Positions 39,589 to 50,565 of a DNA stretch of 64,000 nucleotides are shown piece by piece (within the stretch, counting starts at the first letter, position 1; each line of letters starts with the position of its first letter). The stretch lies in the NCBI RefSeq assembly GCF_000423545.1, contig NZ_KE384035.1, positions 5,354 to 69,353 of the forward strand, in the 5' to 3' direction. Under the pieces are notes generated by a model. The model was not told the DNA's origin. It saw only the letters and a program-made list of their open reading frames with translations, and ran no database searches. The translations under genes were made by a program, and so were the position numbers. The DNA comes from Metapseudomonas resinovorans DSM 21078 (GTDB taxonomy: Bacteria; Pseudomonadota; Gammaproteobacteria; Pseudomonadales; Pseudomonadaceae).

Positions 39589-40428
39589 TCAACGGGAAAG
39601 CGGGGAAAGGCGCAGCAGATGAATGCGGCGGCTGTCCGCGTTGAGCACGCGGAAGCGGAACTCGCCGATCTCGGTGGTTTCGTTGCGTTTGGGTAGATGG
39701 CCAAAGGCACCCATGACCAGACCGCCTACGGTGTCGAATTCGTCCTCGGAGAATTCCGTCTCGAAGAACTCGTTGAAGGCATCCACCGGAGTCAGCGCCT
39801 TGACGATGAAGTCGCCACTGGGCAGCGGCTTGATGTAGCTGTCTTCCTCGACGTCGTGCTCGTCCTCGATATCGCCGACGATCTGCTCCAGCACGTCCTC
39901 GATGGTCACCAGGCCAGCAACGCCACCGTATTCGTCGATGACGACGGCCATGTGGTTGTGGTTGGCGCGGAACTCCCGCAGCAGCACGTTGAGGCGCTTG
40001 GATTCGGGCACGAACGTGGCCGGGCGCAAAAGGTCCTTGATGTTGAACGACTGGCCGTTGTCCTGAAGGATCAGTGGCAACAGGTCTTTGGCCAGGAGGA
40101 TACCCATGACGTCATCCAGGCTTTCGCCGACGACCGGGTAGCGGGAGTGAGCGGCGTCGATGATCGACGGGAGGAACTCCTTGGGCGTCTGATTAGCCCT
40201 GATGCTGATCATCTGCGAGCGCGGCACCATGATGTCGCGTACTTGCAGATCAGCGACCTGTATGGCGCCTTCGACAATCGACAGCGCTTCGCTGTCGAGC
40301 AGTTTGTTCTGGTGGGCTTCGCGCAGCAGCTCGAGGAGCTCCTGGCGGCTTTTCGGCTCATGGGCAAAGGCCTGGGTCAGCTTTTCCAGCCAGGACCTGT
40401 GCCCGTTGCTCGATCGATCTTCGCTCAT
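39589..40428 (-). CDS. corC: HlyC/CorC-family transporter-associated protein with CBS pair
   Basis: A 279-aa cytosolic protein with two CBS domains (RDIMVPRSQMISIRAN ... DVMGILLAKDLLPL and the second copy with MAVVIDEYGGVAGLVTIEDVLEQI) and a C-terminal transporter-associated domain. It is the YbeX/CorC protein, linked to magnesium or cobalt efflux and ribosome homeostasis. It sits in the conserved ybeZ-ybeY-ybeX-lnt order, 21 bp after ybeY. Confidence 0.93.
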   Translation of the reverse strand: MSEDRSSNGHRSWLEKLTQAFAHEPKSRQELLELLREAHQNKLLDSEALSIVEGAIQVADLQVRDIMVPRSQMISIRANQTPKEFLPSIIDAAHSRYPVVGESLDDVMGILLAKDLLPLILQDNGQSFNIKDLLRPATFVPESKRLNVLLREFRANHNHMAVVIDEYGGVAGLVTIEDVLEQIVGDIEDEHDVEEDSYIKPLPSGDFIVKALTPVDAFNEFFETEFSEDEFDTVGGLVMGAFGHLPKRNETTEIGEFRFRVLNADSRRIHLLRLSPLSR

Positions 40429-40449
40429 ATGTCCTTTGCTCGGTGCTTC

Positions 40450-40914
40450 TTATTGGTCTTCGTCGTCGCGGTAAGGGTCGGGGTGGCCAAGTTCAGCCAG
40501 CAATTCCCGTTCCAGTGTTTCCATTTCCTCGGCTTCCGCATCTTCGATGTGGTCGTATCCGAGCAGGTGCAGGCAACCGTGGATCACCAGGTGCGCCCAA
40601 TGTGCCTGAAGGGCCTTGCCCTGTTCGGCTGCTTCCCGTGCCACCACCGGCGCGCAGACCACCAGGTCGCCGAGGAGCGGGATATCCAGCAACTCGTCCG
40701 GTACATCGGCAGGGAAGGAGAGCACGTTGGTAGCGTAGTCCTTGTGTCGCCAGGTGCGGTTCAGTTCGCGGCCTTCGGGCTCATCCACCAGTCGGATGGT
40801 CAGCTCGGAGTCGGCGCTGCGCTGGCGCAGGGCCAGCTCGCACCAGCGACGGAAGTCCGCCTCGCTCGGCAGGCCCGGGGCCGTGCTTGCGAGTTGCAGG
40901 TCAAGTTCAAGCAT
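40450..40914 (-). CDS. ybeY: Endoribonuclease YbeY (16S rRNA 3'-end maturation)
   Basis: A 154-aa metal-dependent endoribonuclease. The zinc site is [25 protein letters not shown], which carries the HGxLHLxGYDH signature. The upstream segment [18 protein letters not shown] is also conserved. The start overlaps the end of ybeZ by eight bases, so the proteins are made together. YbeY acts in ribosome quality control and 16S processing. Confidence 0.96.
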   Translation of the reverse strand: MLELDLQLASTAPGLPSEADFRRWCELALRQRSADSELTIRLVDEPEGRELNRTWRHKDYATNVLSFPADVPDELLDIPLLGDLVVCAPVVAREAAEQGKALQAHWAHLVIHGCLHLLGYDHIEDAEAEEMETLERELLAELGHPDPYRDDEDQ

Positions 40915-41923
40915 TGTCGTTTATCGCGCCCGGGTCGTTGTCGGCCGGCTTGGCCTTGGCTGGCTGCTGGCGGCTGTCGAAGCGGTCGTAGGCTTCCACG
41001 ATGCGTTGCACCAGCGGGTGGCGCACCACGTCCTGGGACTTGAAGTGGGTGAAGCTGATGCCCGGAACATCGCGCAGCACATCGATCACATGGGTCAGGC
41101 CGGATTTCGTGCCGCGCGGCAGGTCGATCTGGGTGATGTCGCCAGTGATCACGGCGGTGGAACCGAAGCCGATACGGGTCAGGAACATCTTCATCTGCTC
41201 GAGGGTCGTGTTCTGACTCTCGTCGAGAATGATGAAGCTGTTGTTAAGGGTGCGGCCGCGCATATAAGCCAGCGGGGCGACTTCGATGACCTGCTTCTCG
41301 ATCAGCTTGGCTACCTGTTCGAAGCCGAGCATCTCGTAGAGTGCGTCGTACAGCGGGCGCAGGTAGGGGTCGATCTTCTGCGAGAGGTCGCCAGGGAGGA
41401 AGCCGAGCTTTTCGCCCGCCTCGACCGCCGGTCGAACCAACAGGATGCGTCGCACTTGCTCGCGTTCCAGGGCGTCCACGGCGCAGGCGACTGCCAGGTA
41501 GGTCTTGCCGGTGCCGGCCGGGCCGATGCCGAAATTGATGTCGTGATCGAGGATCGATTTCACGTAGCTCTGCTGGTTGGCACCGCGGGGGCGGATGTTG
41601 CCTTTGCGGGTGCGCAGTGTCACGGCTTCGGTCCTGGGGCTGGCTTCTTCCATTCCCGTCTCGCGGAGGAAGAGGTGCACCAGGTCGGGCGACAATTCGA
41701 TGGCTTCGGTTTCGCGGTAGAGGCGACGCAGGAGGTTTTCCGTGGCGCGGGTGCGTTGAGGGTCGCCAACCAGTTCGAACTGGTTACCTCGGTTACGGAT
41801 CTCGATTTCCATGCGTTGTTCGATCAAGCGCAAATGCTCGTCGAACTGGCCGCAGAGATTGGCGAAGCGGCGGGCTTCAAAGGGTTCCAGGGTGAAGCGG
41901 TGCAAATCCAGGGAGGCGTTCAA
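40907..41923 (-). CDS. ybeZ: PhoH-like ATPase YbeZ
   Basis: A 338-aa PhoH-family ATPase. The Walker A motif is [15 protein letters not shown], and Walker B is [13 protein letters not shown]. It begins with [25 protein letters not shown] and works with YbeY in rRNA processing. It follows miaB in the same direction after about 90 bp. Confidence 0.94.
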   Translation of the reverse strand: MNASLDLHRFTLEPFEARRFANLCGQFDEHLRLIEQRMEIEIRNRGNQFELVGDPQRTRATENLLRRLYRETEAIELSPDLVHLFLRETGMEEASPRTEAVTLRTRKGNIRPRGANQQSYVKSILDHDINFGIGPAGTGKTYLAVACAVDALEREQVRRILLVRPAVEAGEKLGFLPGDLSQKIDPYLRPLYDALYEMLGFEQVAKLIEKQVIEVAPLAYMRGRTLNNSFIILDESQNTTLEQMKMFLTRIGFGSTAVITGDITQIDLPRGTKSGLTHVIDVLRDVPGISFTHFKSQDVVRHPLVQRIVEAYDRFDSRQQPAKAKPADNDPGAINDNA

Positions 41924-42015
41924 TGTCGTGTGTTCGCCCTTGGGCGGTAGGAGTGGAGTGACATGAAGAATAACCCCGGGGGCCCGCCTGGAAAAGCACG
42001 GACCCCGAAGGTCGA

Positions 42016-43356
42016 TCAGTGCGGGGCTTCCTCGAGCAGGCTGCCGCGCAGGGAGTGGGGCAGGGCATCGTCGATGCGCACATCGACGAACTGGCCGATC
42101 AGACGCGGGCTGGCGCTGCGGAAGTTGACGATGCGGTTGTTTTCGGTGCGGCCCTGGAGCATGCCCGGGTCCTTCTTGGAAAAGTCGCTGACCAGGATGC
42201 GCTGGATGCTGCCAACCATTCGTCGGCTGATCTCGAAACCCTGCTGGTGGATGCGGCCCTGGAGTATCTGCAGGCGCTGCTTCTTCACCTCTTCCGGGGT
42301 GTCATCCACGAGATCGGCTGCCGGGGTGCCCGGACGCGAGCTGTAGATGAAGGAGAAGGAGAAATCGAAGCCGACGTCTTCCACCAGTTTCATGGTGGCT
42401 TCGAAGTCCTTGTCGGTCTCACCCGGGAAGCCGACGATGAAGTCCGAACTGATGCAGATATCCGGTACCGCGGCTTTCAGCTTGCGGATGCGCGACTTGT
42501 ATTCGAGTGCGGTGTGGTTGCGCTTCATGGCCGCCAGGATGCGGTCGGAGCCCGCCTGCACTGGCAGATGGACGAATTTCACCAGCTCTGGCACTTCGGC
42601 GTGGGCCTGGATCAGCGCGTCGGAGAACTCCAGCGGGTGCGAGGTGGTGTAGCGGATGCGGTCGATCCCCTCGACGGCGGCGACCACGCGGATCAGCTCG
42701 GCGAATTCGGCGATGCGCCCATCATGGGTCAGGCCGCGATAGCCGTTGACGTTCTGGCCCAGAAGGGTCACTTCGCGGACGCCGTTCTCGGCCAGGTGGA
42801 TGACCTCGGCCAGTACGTCGTCGAATGGACGGCTGACTTCTTCGCCGCGGGTGTAGGGCACGACGCAGAAAGTGCAGTACTTGCTGCAGCCTTCCATCAC
42901 CGAGACGAAAGCGCTGGGGCCATCTACACGGGGCTCGGGCAGGCGGTCGAACTTCTCGATCTCGGGGAAGCTGATGTCAACCTGGGGTTTGCGGGTGAGG
43001 CGTGCGGCGTCGATCATTTCCGGCAGGCGGTGCAGGGTCTGCGGGCCGAACACCACGTCCACGTAGGGCGCGCGCTCACGGATGGCGGCGCCTTCCTGGC
43101 TGGCCACGCAGCCACCGACGCCAATCACCAGTTCCGGGTTCTGCTGTTTCAGTTCGCGCCAACGGCCAAGTTGCGAAAACACCTTCTCCTGCGCCTTCTC
43201 GCGGATTGAGCAGGTGTTGAGCAGAATCACGTCGGCTTCTTCCGCGCGTTCGGTGACCTCCAGTGCCTGATGTTCGCCGAGCAGGTCGACCATGCGCGAC
43301 GAGTCGTACTCATTCATCTGGCAGCCGTGGGTTTCGATATAGAGCTTCTTGGCCAT
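42016..43356 (-). CDS. miaB: tRNA-2-methylthio-N6-dimethylallyladenosine synthase
   Basis: A 446-aa methylthiotransferase that modifies A37 of tRNAs reading UNN codons. It has the N-terminal MTTase domain ([18 protein letters not shown] with conserved Cys), the radical-SAM motif [15 protein letters not shown], and a C-terminal TRAM domain. The ATG at 43356 gives [12 protein letters not shown]; the longer frame is not conserved. Transcription runs into ybeZ, the usual order. Confidence 0.96.
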   Translation of the reverse strand: MAKKLYIETHGCQMNEYDSSRMVDLLGEHQALEVTERAEEADVILLNTCSIREKAQEKVFSQLGRWRELKQQNPELVIGVGGCVASQEGAAIRERAPYVDVVFGPQTLHRLPEMIDAARLTRKPQVDISFPEIEKFDRLPEPRVDGPSAFVSVMEGCSKYCTFCVVPYTRGEEVSRPFDDVLAEVIHLAENGVREVTLLGQNVNGYRGLTHDGRIAEFAELIRVVAAVEGIDRIRYTTSHPLEFSDALIQAHAEVPELVKFVHLPVQAGSDRILAAMKRNHTALEYKSRIRKLKAAVPDICISSDFIVGFPGETDKDFEATMKLVEDVGFDFSFSFIYSSRPGTPAADLVDDTPEEVKKQRLQILQGRIHQQGFEISRRMVGSIQRILVSDFSKKDPGMLQGRTENNRIVNFRSASPRLIGQFVDVRIDDALPHSLRGSLLEEAPH

Positions 43357-43490
43357 GCACTTCAGATCAGGTGGTTCGAAGAACCGCGCATTATAGTCGC
43401 CATCCCCCTGCGTTCCTAGCGCCGGCTGCCTGATGGCTATGCTATGATCTGCGCCCCCGAAAACGCCCCGCGACGACCCGCCGAACCGCC

Positions 43491-43814
43491 ATGAGCAAGT
43501 CCACCCCAATCTACAAGGTGATCTTCCTGAACCAGGGCCAGGTGTACGAGATGTACGCCAAGCAGATCTACCAGAGCGATCTGTGGGGCTTTCTGGAGGT
43601 GGAGGAATTTGTCTTCGGCGAGCGCACTCAGGTAGTCGTCGACCCCAGCGAAGAGAAGCTCAAGGCCCAATTTGAAGGCGTCGTGCGCAGTTTCCTGCCG
43701 ATGCATTCGATCATTCGCATCGACGAAGTGGAGCGCCTGGGCACGCCGAAGATCAGCGAAGCGAAAGGCAGCGGCAACGTAATGCCATTCCCCATGCCGA
43801 TGCCGGAGAAGTAA
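43491..43814 (+). CDS. DUF1820 family protein
   Basis: A 107-aa protein beginning [25 protein letters not shown], a pseudomonad/gammaproteobacterial family of unknown function (DUF1820). The middle holds [26 protein letters not shown]. There is no signal peptide or membrane segment, so it is probably cytosolic. It is divergent from miaB, and a possible -10 (TATGAT, near 43442) lies in between. It is convergent with the Sel1-like gene. Confidence 0.85.
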   Translation: MSKSTPIYKVIFLNQGQVYEMYAKQIYQSDLWGFLEVEEFVFGERTQVVVDPSEEKLKAQFEGVVRSFLPMHSIIRIDEVERLGTPKISEAKGSGNVMPFPMPMPEK

Positions 43815-43842
43815 GCGGGTATCGGTATGTGTGCCGCTGCCG

Positions 43843-44391
43843 TCAGGGCAGGGGCGAGAAAGGCGAGCCGCCGTCAGCGGCCTGCAGTTCCAGCAGGTAG
43901 TTGCGGAAGATCTGTCCCAGTACCTGGGTAGCGATTTCCAACTCATCACTACGCATCTGCGCGGCCACCAGGTCGGCGCTGTCCATTGCCTCGTCCGAAC
44001 CGTTCACTGCGGCCATCTTCAGCACGATGTACGCCTGCACGTTGTTGGCCGGTACGCCTTCGCCCCGGAAGAACATGTTGCCCAGGCGCAATTGGGCCAC
44101 GGCATGACCATTGAGGGATGCTTGCTCGAACCATTGCAGGGCCTGGGCCAGGTCGCGTGGGGTGCGTTTGCCGTCGTAGTAGAACTCGCCGAGCTCATAC
44201 TGGGCTTCGGCGTCGCCACCCTTGGCGGCCTGTTGGCAGGCGGAAATGGCTTCCGAGAGGTTTTCCGGCAGGCTGTTCAGGTTGCAGCGGCCGGTTGCAG
44301 GGATCAGCAGGGAGTTACCGCCGGCATTGGCCAGCAGCGGCAGGAAAAGCAACAGGCAGCCCAGAATAAGGGTGCGGCCGGTGCGGTTCAT
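43843..44391 (-). CDS. Secreted Sel1/TPR-like repeat protein
   Basis: A 182-aa protein with a signal peptide (LILGCLLLFLPLLANAGG) and at least two Sel1-like repeats (GDAEAQYELGEFYYDGK ... GHAVAQLRLGNMFFRGE). It is predicted to be periplasmic and to mediate protein contacts. The start is taken at the ATG of MNRTGR; a GTG three codons upstream is also in frame. It lies downstream of the hemL/membrane-protein pair on the same strand. No specific function is recognised. Confidence 0.78.
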   Translation of the reverse strand: MNRTGRTLILGCLLLFLPLLANAGGNSLLIPATGRCNLNSLPENLSEAISACQQAAKGGDAEAQYELGEFYYDGKRTPRDLAQALQWFEQASLNGHAVAQLRLGNMFFRGEGVPANNVQAYIVLKMAAVNGSDEAMDSADLVAAQMRSDELEIATQVLGQIFRNYLLELQAADGGSPFSPLP

Positions 44392-44484
44392 GGGGATCAC
44401 AGCGCCTCGGAAGCAGTGCAGGCATCATGCCCGGTCGGCGAGAAACGCGCCGACCGTCACATTATGAAATAAGCCGGGGCGATC

Positions 44485-45132
44485 TTACAAAGCCTTTACT
44501 TTGTTTGCGTTTGTCTCGGTGCCGCGAAGGTGCAGCAGCAGCCAGGCTAGAAGCGGATAGGCGGGGGTGAGCAGGGCGTGGAACAGGTCGACTCGGCGTA
44601 ACGGACCGATAAAGCCGTCAGTCCCCACGATCAGCCCAGCCGCCAGGAACAGACCAATGGTCGCCAGCGCCGCCAGCAGCGGCAGGAGCGGCTCCGGTAG
44701 CCGGCCAAGGCTGGCCAGTAGAATCAGGGCGAAGGCGGCGAGACTCAACAGGAGGCGGTATTCGCTCAGCAGCCCGAAGCGCCGGGCCAGTTCGAAGAAG
44801 ACGCACAAGCCGATCACCAGGCGACCCCAGCCAGCGCGACTCCCGATAGTGCCCCTTGCGAAGGCGAAGATCGCCAGGGCGACCAACGGTAGCGCGAGGA
44901 AAGTCCCGGCCTGGCTGAACAGGCTGTGGATTTCGTGCCAGGAAGGATCGAGCGAGAAACGCACCGCCCCGCACAGGGCGGCGGCGGCCGGGATCAGCAG
45001 TCCGAGCAAGGCGCAGAACCAGGCCGGCCGCTCTGCTTCGGCGAACGTCTTGCCCGCTCGGACCAGCGCGAAGGCGCTGGCCAGGCAGGCGAGGGCGAGA
45101 ATGCCGTCGGAGAGGGCCGTGCTGTACTGCAT
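44485..45132 (-). CDS. Small polytopic membrane protein next to hemL
   Basis: A 215-aa, strongly hydrophobic protein with about six or seven predicted membrane helices and few charged residues. I do not recognise a family with an assigned function. Its ATG shares a base with the hemL stop (TGATG), so it is co-translated with hemL. A conserved position beside hemL in pseudomonads is remembered but not verified here. Confidence 0.72.
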   Translation of the reverse strand: MQYSTALSDGILALACLASAFALVRAGKTFAEAERPAWFCALLGLLIPAAAALCGAVRFSLDPSWHEIHSLFSQAGTFLALPLVALAIFAFARGTIGSRAGWGRLVIGLCVFFELARRFGLLSEYRLLLSLAAFALILLASLGRLPEPLLPLLAALATIGLFLAAGLIVGTDGFIGPLRRVDLFHALLTPAYPLLAWLLLHLRGTETNANKVKAL

Positions 45133-46421
45133 CAGGCCTGCTTGAGTTTGGCGAAGGCGCGCTCGGCGGCGTCCAGGGTGATCGCCAGTTCCTTGTCGCC
45201 GTGGGCGATGGAAGTGAAGCCCGCCTCATAGGCGCTTGGCGCCAGGTACACGCCGCCGTCCAGCATCAGGTGGAAGAAGCGCTTGAAGCGTTCGGCATCG
45301 CTGGCCATTACGTCCTGGAAGGTGATGATGTCGTCGGCGCCGCTGAAGTAGAGGCCGAACATGCCGCCCACCTGGGTGGTCACGAAGGGGATGCCGGCGG
45401 CATCCGCGCGCTGCTGCAGGCCGTCGAGCATGCGGGTGGTGTAGTCGGTCAGCTCTGCGTGGAAGCCAGGGCGGCTGATCAGTTTCAGGGTGGTCAGGCC
45501 GGCGGCCATGGCCAGCGGGTTACCGGACAGCGTGCCGGCCTGGTAAACCGGGCCCAGCGGGGCGATGCACGACATGATTTCGCGCTTGCCGCCGAAGCAG
45601 CCCACCGGCATGCCGCCGCCGATGATCTTGCCGAAGGTGGAGAGGTCCGGGGAGATGCCGTAGTGGGCCTGGGCACCGCCGAGGGCGACGCGGAAGCCGG
45701 TCATCACTTCGTCGAAAATCAGCACCACACCGTGCTTGTCGCACAGGCTGCGCAGACCTTCGAGGAAACCCGGGGCCGGCGGCACGCAGTTCATGTTGCC
45801 GGCCACCGGCTCGACGATGATGCAGGCCACCTCGTTGCCCACTTCGGCCAGGGTCTTTTCAACCGCGTCGATGTCGTTGAACGGTAGGGTCAGGGTGTGC
45901 TGGGCGAAGGCCGCCGGCACGCCGGGGGAGCTTGGCACGCCTAGCGTCAAGGCGCCGGAGCCGGCTTTCACCAGTAGGGAATCAGAGTGACCGTGGTAGC
46001 AGCCTTCGAACTTGATGATGCTGTCGCGGCCGGTGTAGCCGCGCGCCAGGCGAATGGCGCTCATGGTGGCTTCGGTGCCGGAGCTGACCATGCGCACCAT
46101 CTCCATGGACGGCACCAGGGAGCAGACCAGATCGGCCATCTCCACTTCCAGCGCGGTGGGCGCGCCGTAGGACAGGCCGTGTTCCAGTTGCTTGCGCACC
46201 GCGTCCAGCACGTCCGGATGGCTGTGGCCGAGGATCATCGGGCCCCAGGAGCCGACGTAGTCCACGTAGCGCTTGTCATCCTCGTCCGTTACGTAGGCCC
46301 CGATCGCATGCTTGAAGAACAGAGGGGTGCCGCCGACGCTCTTGAAGGCGCGGACCGGCGAGTTGACACCGCCGGGGATGTGTTTCTGGGCGTTGGCGAA
46401 CAGGGTTTCGGAACGGGACAT
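45132..46421 (-). CDS. hemL: Glutamate-1-semialdehyde 2,1-aminomutase
   Basis: A 429-aa PLP enzyme that makes 5-aminolevulinate in haem synthesis. [17 protein letters not shown] is the N-terminal signature, and [18 protein letters not shown] and [14 protein letters not shown] carry the PLP-binding Asp and Lys. It follows thiE on the same strand after 32 bp. The stop is shared with the next gene start. Confidence 0.96.
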   Translation of the reverse strand: MSRSETLFANAQKHIPGGVNSPVRAFKSVGGTPLFFKHAIGAYVTDEDDKRYVDYVGSWGPMILGHSHPDVLDAVRKQLEHGLSYGAPTALEVEMADLVCSLVPSMEMVRMVSSGTEATMSAIRLARGYTGRDSIIKFEGCYHGHSDSLLVKAGSGALTLGVPSSPGVPAAFAQHTLTLPFNDIDAVEKTLAEVGNEVACIIVEPVAGNMNCVPPAPGFLEGLRSLCDKHGVVLIFDEVMTGFRVALGGAQAHYGISPDLSTFGKIIGGGMPVGCFGGKREIMSCIAPLGPVYQAGTLSGNPLAMAAGLTTLKLISRPGFHAELTDYTTRMLDGLQQRADAAGIPFVTTQVGGMFGLYFSGADDIITFQDVMASDAERFKRFFHLMLDGGVYLAPSAYEAGFTSIAHGDKELAITLDAAERAFAKLKQA

Positions 46422-46453
46422 GGGCAGGACTCTCTTTACAAGCGAATTCGGGT

Positions 46454-47083
46454 TCAGGCGGCGTCGAACAGGGCGCTGAAGGCGTGGGCGCGGCGTTCTA
46501 CTTCAGCGGCAGAATCTGCGCCGAACAATGCGTGGACCACCGCCACCATGCTGGCGCCGCGGGTGATCAATTCGGGAGCGTTATCCAGGGTCACGCCGCC
46601 GATGGCGACAATCGGCGACTGGAAGCGCTGCTTTGCCTGGTCCAGCAGGTCCAGGGTGGCAGCCGGTGCGCCCGGTTTGGTCTGGGAATTGTAGAAGCGG
46701 CCGAAGGCGATATAGCTGGCGCCTTCCTTGATCGCTGCGGCAGCCAGGTCGAGGCTGGCGTGGCAGGTGCCGCCGATGATGGCCTGGCGGCCGAGCAGGG
46801 CGCGGGCTGCTGCCAGGGAACCGTCACCCTGGCCCAGGTGCAGGCCGACGCCCAGGCGTGCGGCCAGTTCAGCGTCATCATTGATGATCAACTGGGCACC
46901 GTGGCGAGTGCACAGCTCGCCCAGTGCCTCGGCCTCGCGCAGGCGGCGGGCGTCGTCACTTGATTTGTCGCGATACTGCAGCAATTTGGTGCCGCCCTTC
47001 AGTGCGGCCTCGACATAGGGCAGCAGCTTGCCGCCGGCCAGCAGTTGGCTGTCGGTTATGGCGTAGAGACCGCGCAGTTTCAT
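46454..47083 (-). CDS. thiE: Thiamine-phosphate synthase
   Basis: A 209-aa TIM-barrel enzyme that joins HMP pyrophosphate and the thiazole phosphate. [15 protein letters not shown] near the N-terminus binds pyrophosphate, and [38 protein letters not shown] is the central conserved block. Its start overlaps the thiD stop by four bases, coupling the two thiamine enzymes. Confidence 0.95.
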   Translation of the reverse strand: MKLRGLYAITDSQLLAGGKLLPYVEAALKGGTKLLQYRDKSSDDARRLREAEALGELCTRHGAQLIINDDAELAARLGVGLHLGQGDGSLAAARALLGRQAIIGGTCHASLDLAAAAIKEGASYIAFGRFYNSQTKPGAPAATLDLLDQAKQRFQSPIVAIGGVTLDNAPELITRGASMVAVVHALFGADSAAEVERRAHAFSALFDAA

Positions 47084-47877
47084 GGGCAGAAGTCCAACGG
47101 CAAGCGGCGCGGCACGTACTGGCCATGGCCGGGTTGTTCGGCGTCACGCAGCGTGCGCCAGGTGTAGTCGAGCGCGGTGCGCACGGCGCTGGACAGTTCC
47201 TCGCCCAGGGCCAGGCGGCCGGACAGGGCGCTGGCCAGGGTGCAACCCGAGCCGTGGTAGCTGCCGGGCAGGCGCTGGCAGGTGAAGGTGTGGCGCTGAC
47301 CGTCCTGGGTGTAGAGGCGGTTGTGCACTTCGGTCTCGTCGCCGTGGCCGCCGGTGATCAGCAGGTTGCGGCAGAAGGGCAACAGCTTCTCCGCGCATTC
47401 GTCCGGTGTGCCTTCCGGCAGTTCGGCGAGGATGCGCGCTTCCGGCAGGTTCGGGGTGGCGATGGCGGCCACCGGTAGCAGGCGTTCGCGGATCGCGTAG
47501 CCCACCTCGTCCTTGCCCAGTGCACCGCCGCCTCCGGCACGCAGCACCGGGTCGCAGACCAGCGGAATGCCTGGCAACGACTGCATGATTTCCAGTACGG
47601 TTTCGACCATCTGCACCGAGCCGAGCATCCCCAGCTTGACGGCGGCCACCGGCAGGTCGGCGATCACGGCATGGGCCTGGGCCAGCACCCATTCGCGATC
47701 CAGAACGCGGAAGTCGGAAACGTTGACGGTGTCCTGCACAGTCAGGGCGGTCACCGTCGGAGCGGCGTGGCAGCCTTGTGCGATCAGGGCTTCGATATCC
47801 GCCTGGAGGCCGGCGCCACCACTGGGGTCGTGGCCGGAAAGGCAGAGGACTACGGGGCGAGAGTTGGTCGTTTTCAT
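47080..47877 (-). CDS. thiD: Hydroxymethylpyrimidine (phosphate) kinase
   Basis: A 265-aa ribokinase-fold kinase that phosphorylates HMP and HMP phosphate. [22 protein letters not shown] and the anion-hole motif [12 protein letters not shown] are clear. The ATG at 47877 gives [15 protein letters not shown]; the longer frame adds unrelated sequence. It is divergent from ladS, and the 252-bp gap between them must hold promoters for both. No TPP riboswitch is evident. Confidence 0.94.
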   Translation of the reverse strand: MKTTNSRPVVLCLSGHDPSGGAGLQADIEALIAQGCHAAPTVTALTVQDTVNVSDFRVLDREWVLAQAHAVIADLPVAAVKLGMLGSVQMVETVLEIMQSLPGIPLVCDPVLRAGGGGALGKDEVGYAIRERLLPVAAIATPNLPEARILAELPEGTPDECAEKLLPFCRNLLITGGHGDETEVHNRLYTQDGQRHTFTCQRLPGSYHGSGCTLASALSGRLALGEELSSAVRTALDYTWRTLRDAEQPGHGQYVPRRLPLDFCP

Positions 47878-48129
47878 GGTCGGCGAGCTTACCATTAAAC
47901 ACCTCGCCGAGCCGCACCGGCGGCGCTTTGCCTCAGGGGTGTTCAGGGTGGCTTTGTTCTTCAGTCTGTAAGGCCCGGAATAGAGCTGTTTCGGCATGAT
48001 GGCAATGTGCAGCTTTCAGCCGCCTTGCGCTGTGCTAGAGTGCTGTTTTTGAACAACCTGGCCCCGGGTGGCGCGCCGAATAAGGAGGTGGGGCTCCCGG
48101 ACGCGGTCAAGAGGCCATTGCGGGGCTGC

Positions 48130-50526
48130 ATGCGTATCCTCCTTTTCCTATCTCTTTGCCTGCTCGCGGGGCTGGCCAATGCCGTGGAGTTCGACGAGCA
48201 GCTGCGCAGTCTTCCGCTGGGCAAGCACATGGACGTGTTCGAAGACGTTCGTGGCGATGCCGAGATCGACGACATCACGTCCCCAGCCCTGGCCAGTAGC
48301 TTCCGTCGCAATGACAAGTCCGTGCTCAATGCCGGTTACTCTCGCTCAGTCTTCTGGCTGCGGGTCGACCTGACCTACCGCCCGCTCGACCGGGGTGGCC
48401 AGCAGGACTGGCTGCTGGAACTGGCTTACCCGCCGCTGGACCACCTCGACCTCTACCTGCCTGACGGCCAGGGTGGTTATCGCCTCGCCCGACGCACCGG
48501 CGATGCGTTGCCGTTCAACAGCCGTCAAATCAAGCAGAACAACTACGTCTTCAGCATCAGCCTGCAACCCAATCAGACCAGGCGTATCTATCTGCGGCTG
48601 CAGAGCGAGGGTTCCATCCAGGCGCCGCTGACGCTCTGGTCGCAGAAAGCCTTCCTCGAGGAACAGCCGGAACGCATTTATGTGCTCGGCATCATTTATG
48701 GCGTGCTGCTGGTGATGCTGTTCTACAACCTGTTCATCTTCCTCAGCGTCCGCGACACCAGCTACCTCTACTACATCCTCTATATCGGCTCTTTCGGGCT
48801 CTACCAGATATCGGTCAATGGCGCGGGCATCCAGTACTTCTGGCCGGACAACCCTTGGTGGGCGAATGCGGCGACGCCTTTCCTGATTGGTTCGGCGGCA
48901 CTGTTCGGCTGCCAGTTCTCCCGTAGTTTCCTGCATACCGCCGACCACAGCCCCTGGATGGACCGCGCCCTGCTGGGCCTGATGGCCCTGGGCGGACTGG
49001 CAATGGTCTTGGCGTTGACCGCCAGCTATGGCCTGGCCCTGCGTCTGGCCACCTCCCTGGCGCTGATCTTCACGGTGGTGATTTTCGCCGCCGGTGTGCT
49101 GGCCTGGCTGCGCGGGATGCGTGTAGCGCGCTATTTCATCATTGCCTGGAGCGCCTTCCTCGTTGGCGGCGCCATCAACACCCTGATGGTGCTGGGTTAC
49201 CTGCCGAACGTCTTCTTGACCATGTACGCCAGCCAGATCGGTTCGGCACTGGAGGTGGGTCTGCTGTCCCTGGCCCTGGCCGATCGCATCAACGCCATGA
49301 AGGAAGAGCGTGCACGCATCCTCCTGGACGCCGGCCGCAAGCTGGAAGCGCTCAACCAGGAACTGGCCAACAGCAACCGCCTGAAAGACGAATTCCTCGC
49401 CACCGTCACCCACGAGTTGCGCACGCCGATGAACGGTGTCATCGGTTCCCTCGAGCTGATGCAAACCCTGCCACTGGACGACGAACTGGAGCAGTACCAG
49501 CGCACCGCCTCCGGTTCAGCGCGGGACATGATGCGGCTGGTCAACGACATTCTCGCCATGACCGAGCTGCAGGCCGGCAAGCTTTACCCGCGGCGCGAGC
49601 CGTTCAGCTTGCGCGGTCTGGTGGACAGCCTGCGGGTGCAATACGCCCCCCGCGCCGAGGAAAAGGGGTTGATGTTCGACCTTACGCTCGACCAAAAGCT
49701 GCCGGACACTCTCGAGGGTGATGCCGGCAAACTTGCCCAGGCGCTGGGCTACCTGCTGGATAACGCCATCAAGTTCACCAATCACGGCCGAGTCGGCCTC
49801 AAGGTCAGTGGCGAGGAACCGGCCAACGGCAGTCTGGCGTTGCGCATTGAGGTCACCGACACCGGCATTGGCTTTGCCACTCCACCGGATGGCCTGATCT
49901 ATCGGCGCTTCTACCAGCTCGACGGTTCCATGACCCGCGAGTACGGCGGTCTCGGCATCGGTCTTGCGCTCAGCCAGCAACTGGTGGCGTTGCTCGGCGG
50001 CAAACTTTCCCATCAATCCCAGTCCGGTCGTGGCAGCACCTTCAGCCTGGACCTGAGCCTGGCATTGCCGGCCCAGGCCCTGGTCGTGCCGGCGCGTCGT
50101 CCCGCTGGTCAGCCACAACGTCGACCGGAGCAATGCACCGTGCTGGTGGTGGAAGACAACGCCATCAACCAGTTGGTGACCCGCGGCATGCTGCTCAAGC
50201 TCGGCTACCGCGTGCGCACCGCGGACAACGGCGCCGAGGCCCTCGAACAGATCCGTCGCGAGCCCATCGACGCCGTATTGATGGACTGCCAGATGCCGGT
50301 GATGGATGGGTTCGCTACCTGTCGCGCCCTGCGCGCCATGCCCGGCTGTGCCGATCTGCCGGTGCTGGCCATAACCGCGCACAGTCATAGCGGCGACCGC
50401 GAACGGTGCCTCGCGGCTGGCATGAGCGACTACATGGCCAAACCGGTGAAGTTCGAGGAGCTGCGCGCCCTGCTCAACGACTGGCTGCTGTGCAAGCCGG
50501 TCGAGGCTGCAAGGTCGTTGAGCTGA
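48130..50526 (+). CDS. ladS: Hybrid sensor histidine kinase LadS
   Basis: A 798-aa hybrid kinase. A signal peptide (LLFLSLCLLAGLANA) leads into a periplasmic 7TMR-DISMED2 sensor (about residues 30-170) and seven membrane helices (about 185-390). A HisKA domain follows with phospho-acceptor His428 (TVTHELRTPMNG), then HATPase_c (FYQLDGSMTREYGGLGIGLAL) and a REC domain with Asp719 (VLMDCQMPVMDG). This architecture, size and position beside thiD match P. aeruginosa LadS, which feeds the GacS/GacA-RsmYZ switch towards biofilm. The start at 48130 is supported by the signal peptide. The accessory island starts just beyond its stop. Confidence 0.92.
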   Translation: MRILLFLSLCLLAGLANAVEFDEQLRSLPLGKHMDVFEDVRGDAEIDDITSPALASSFRRNDKSVLNAGYSRSVFWLRVDLTYRPLDRGGQQDWLLELAYPPLDHLDLYLPDGQGGYRLARRTGDALPFNSRQIKQNNYVFSISLQPNQTRRIYLRLQSEGSIQAPLTLWSQKAFLEEQPERIYVLGIIYGVLLVMLFYNLFIFLSVRDTSYLYYILYIGSFGLYQISVNGAGIQYFWPDNPWWANAATPFLIGSAALFGCQFSRSFLHTADHSPWMDRALLGLMALGGLAMVLALTASYGLALRLATSLALIFTVVIFAAGVLAWLRGMRVARYFIIAWSAFLVGGAINTLMVLGYLPNVFLTMYASQIGSALEVGLLSLALADRINAMKEERARILLDAGRKLEALNQELANSNRLKDEFLATVTHELRTPMNGVIGSLELMQTLPLDDELEQYQRTASGSARDMMRLVNDILAMTELQAGKLYPRREPFSLRGLVDSLRVQYAPRAEEKGLMFDLTLDQKLPDTLEGDAGKLAQALGYLLDNAIKFTNHGRVGLKVSGEEPANGSLALRIEVTDTGIGFATPPDGLIYRRFYQLDGSMTREYGGLGIGLALSQQLVALLGGKLSHQSQSGRGSTFSLDLSLALPAQALVVPARRPAGQPQRRPEQCTVLVVEDNAINQLVTRGMLLKLGYRVRTADNGAEALEQIRREPIDAVLMDCQMPVMDGFATCRALRAMPGCADLPVLAITAHSHSGDRERCLAAGMSDYMAKPVKFEELRALLNDWLLCKPVEAARSLS

Positions 50527-50565
50527 TCGCTTCGGCAGGCGTATGGCTTTGGGTGGCGGCGCATA

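Noticed and set aside
47878-48129. TPP riboswitch upstream of thiD or ladS
   Set aside because: No THI-box core (CUGAGA...ACCUGA) was seen on either strand.
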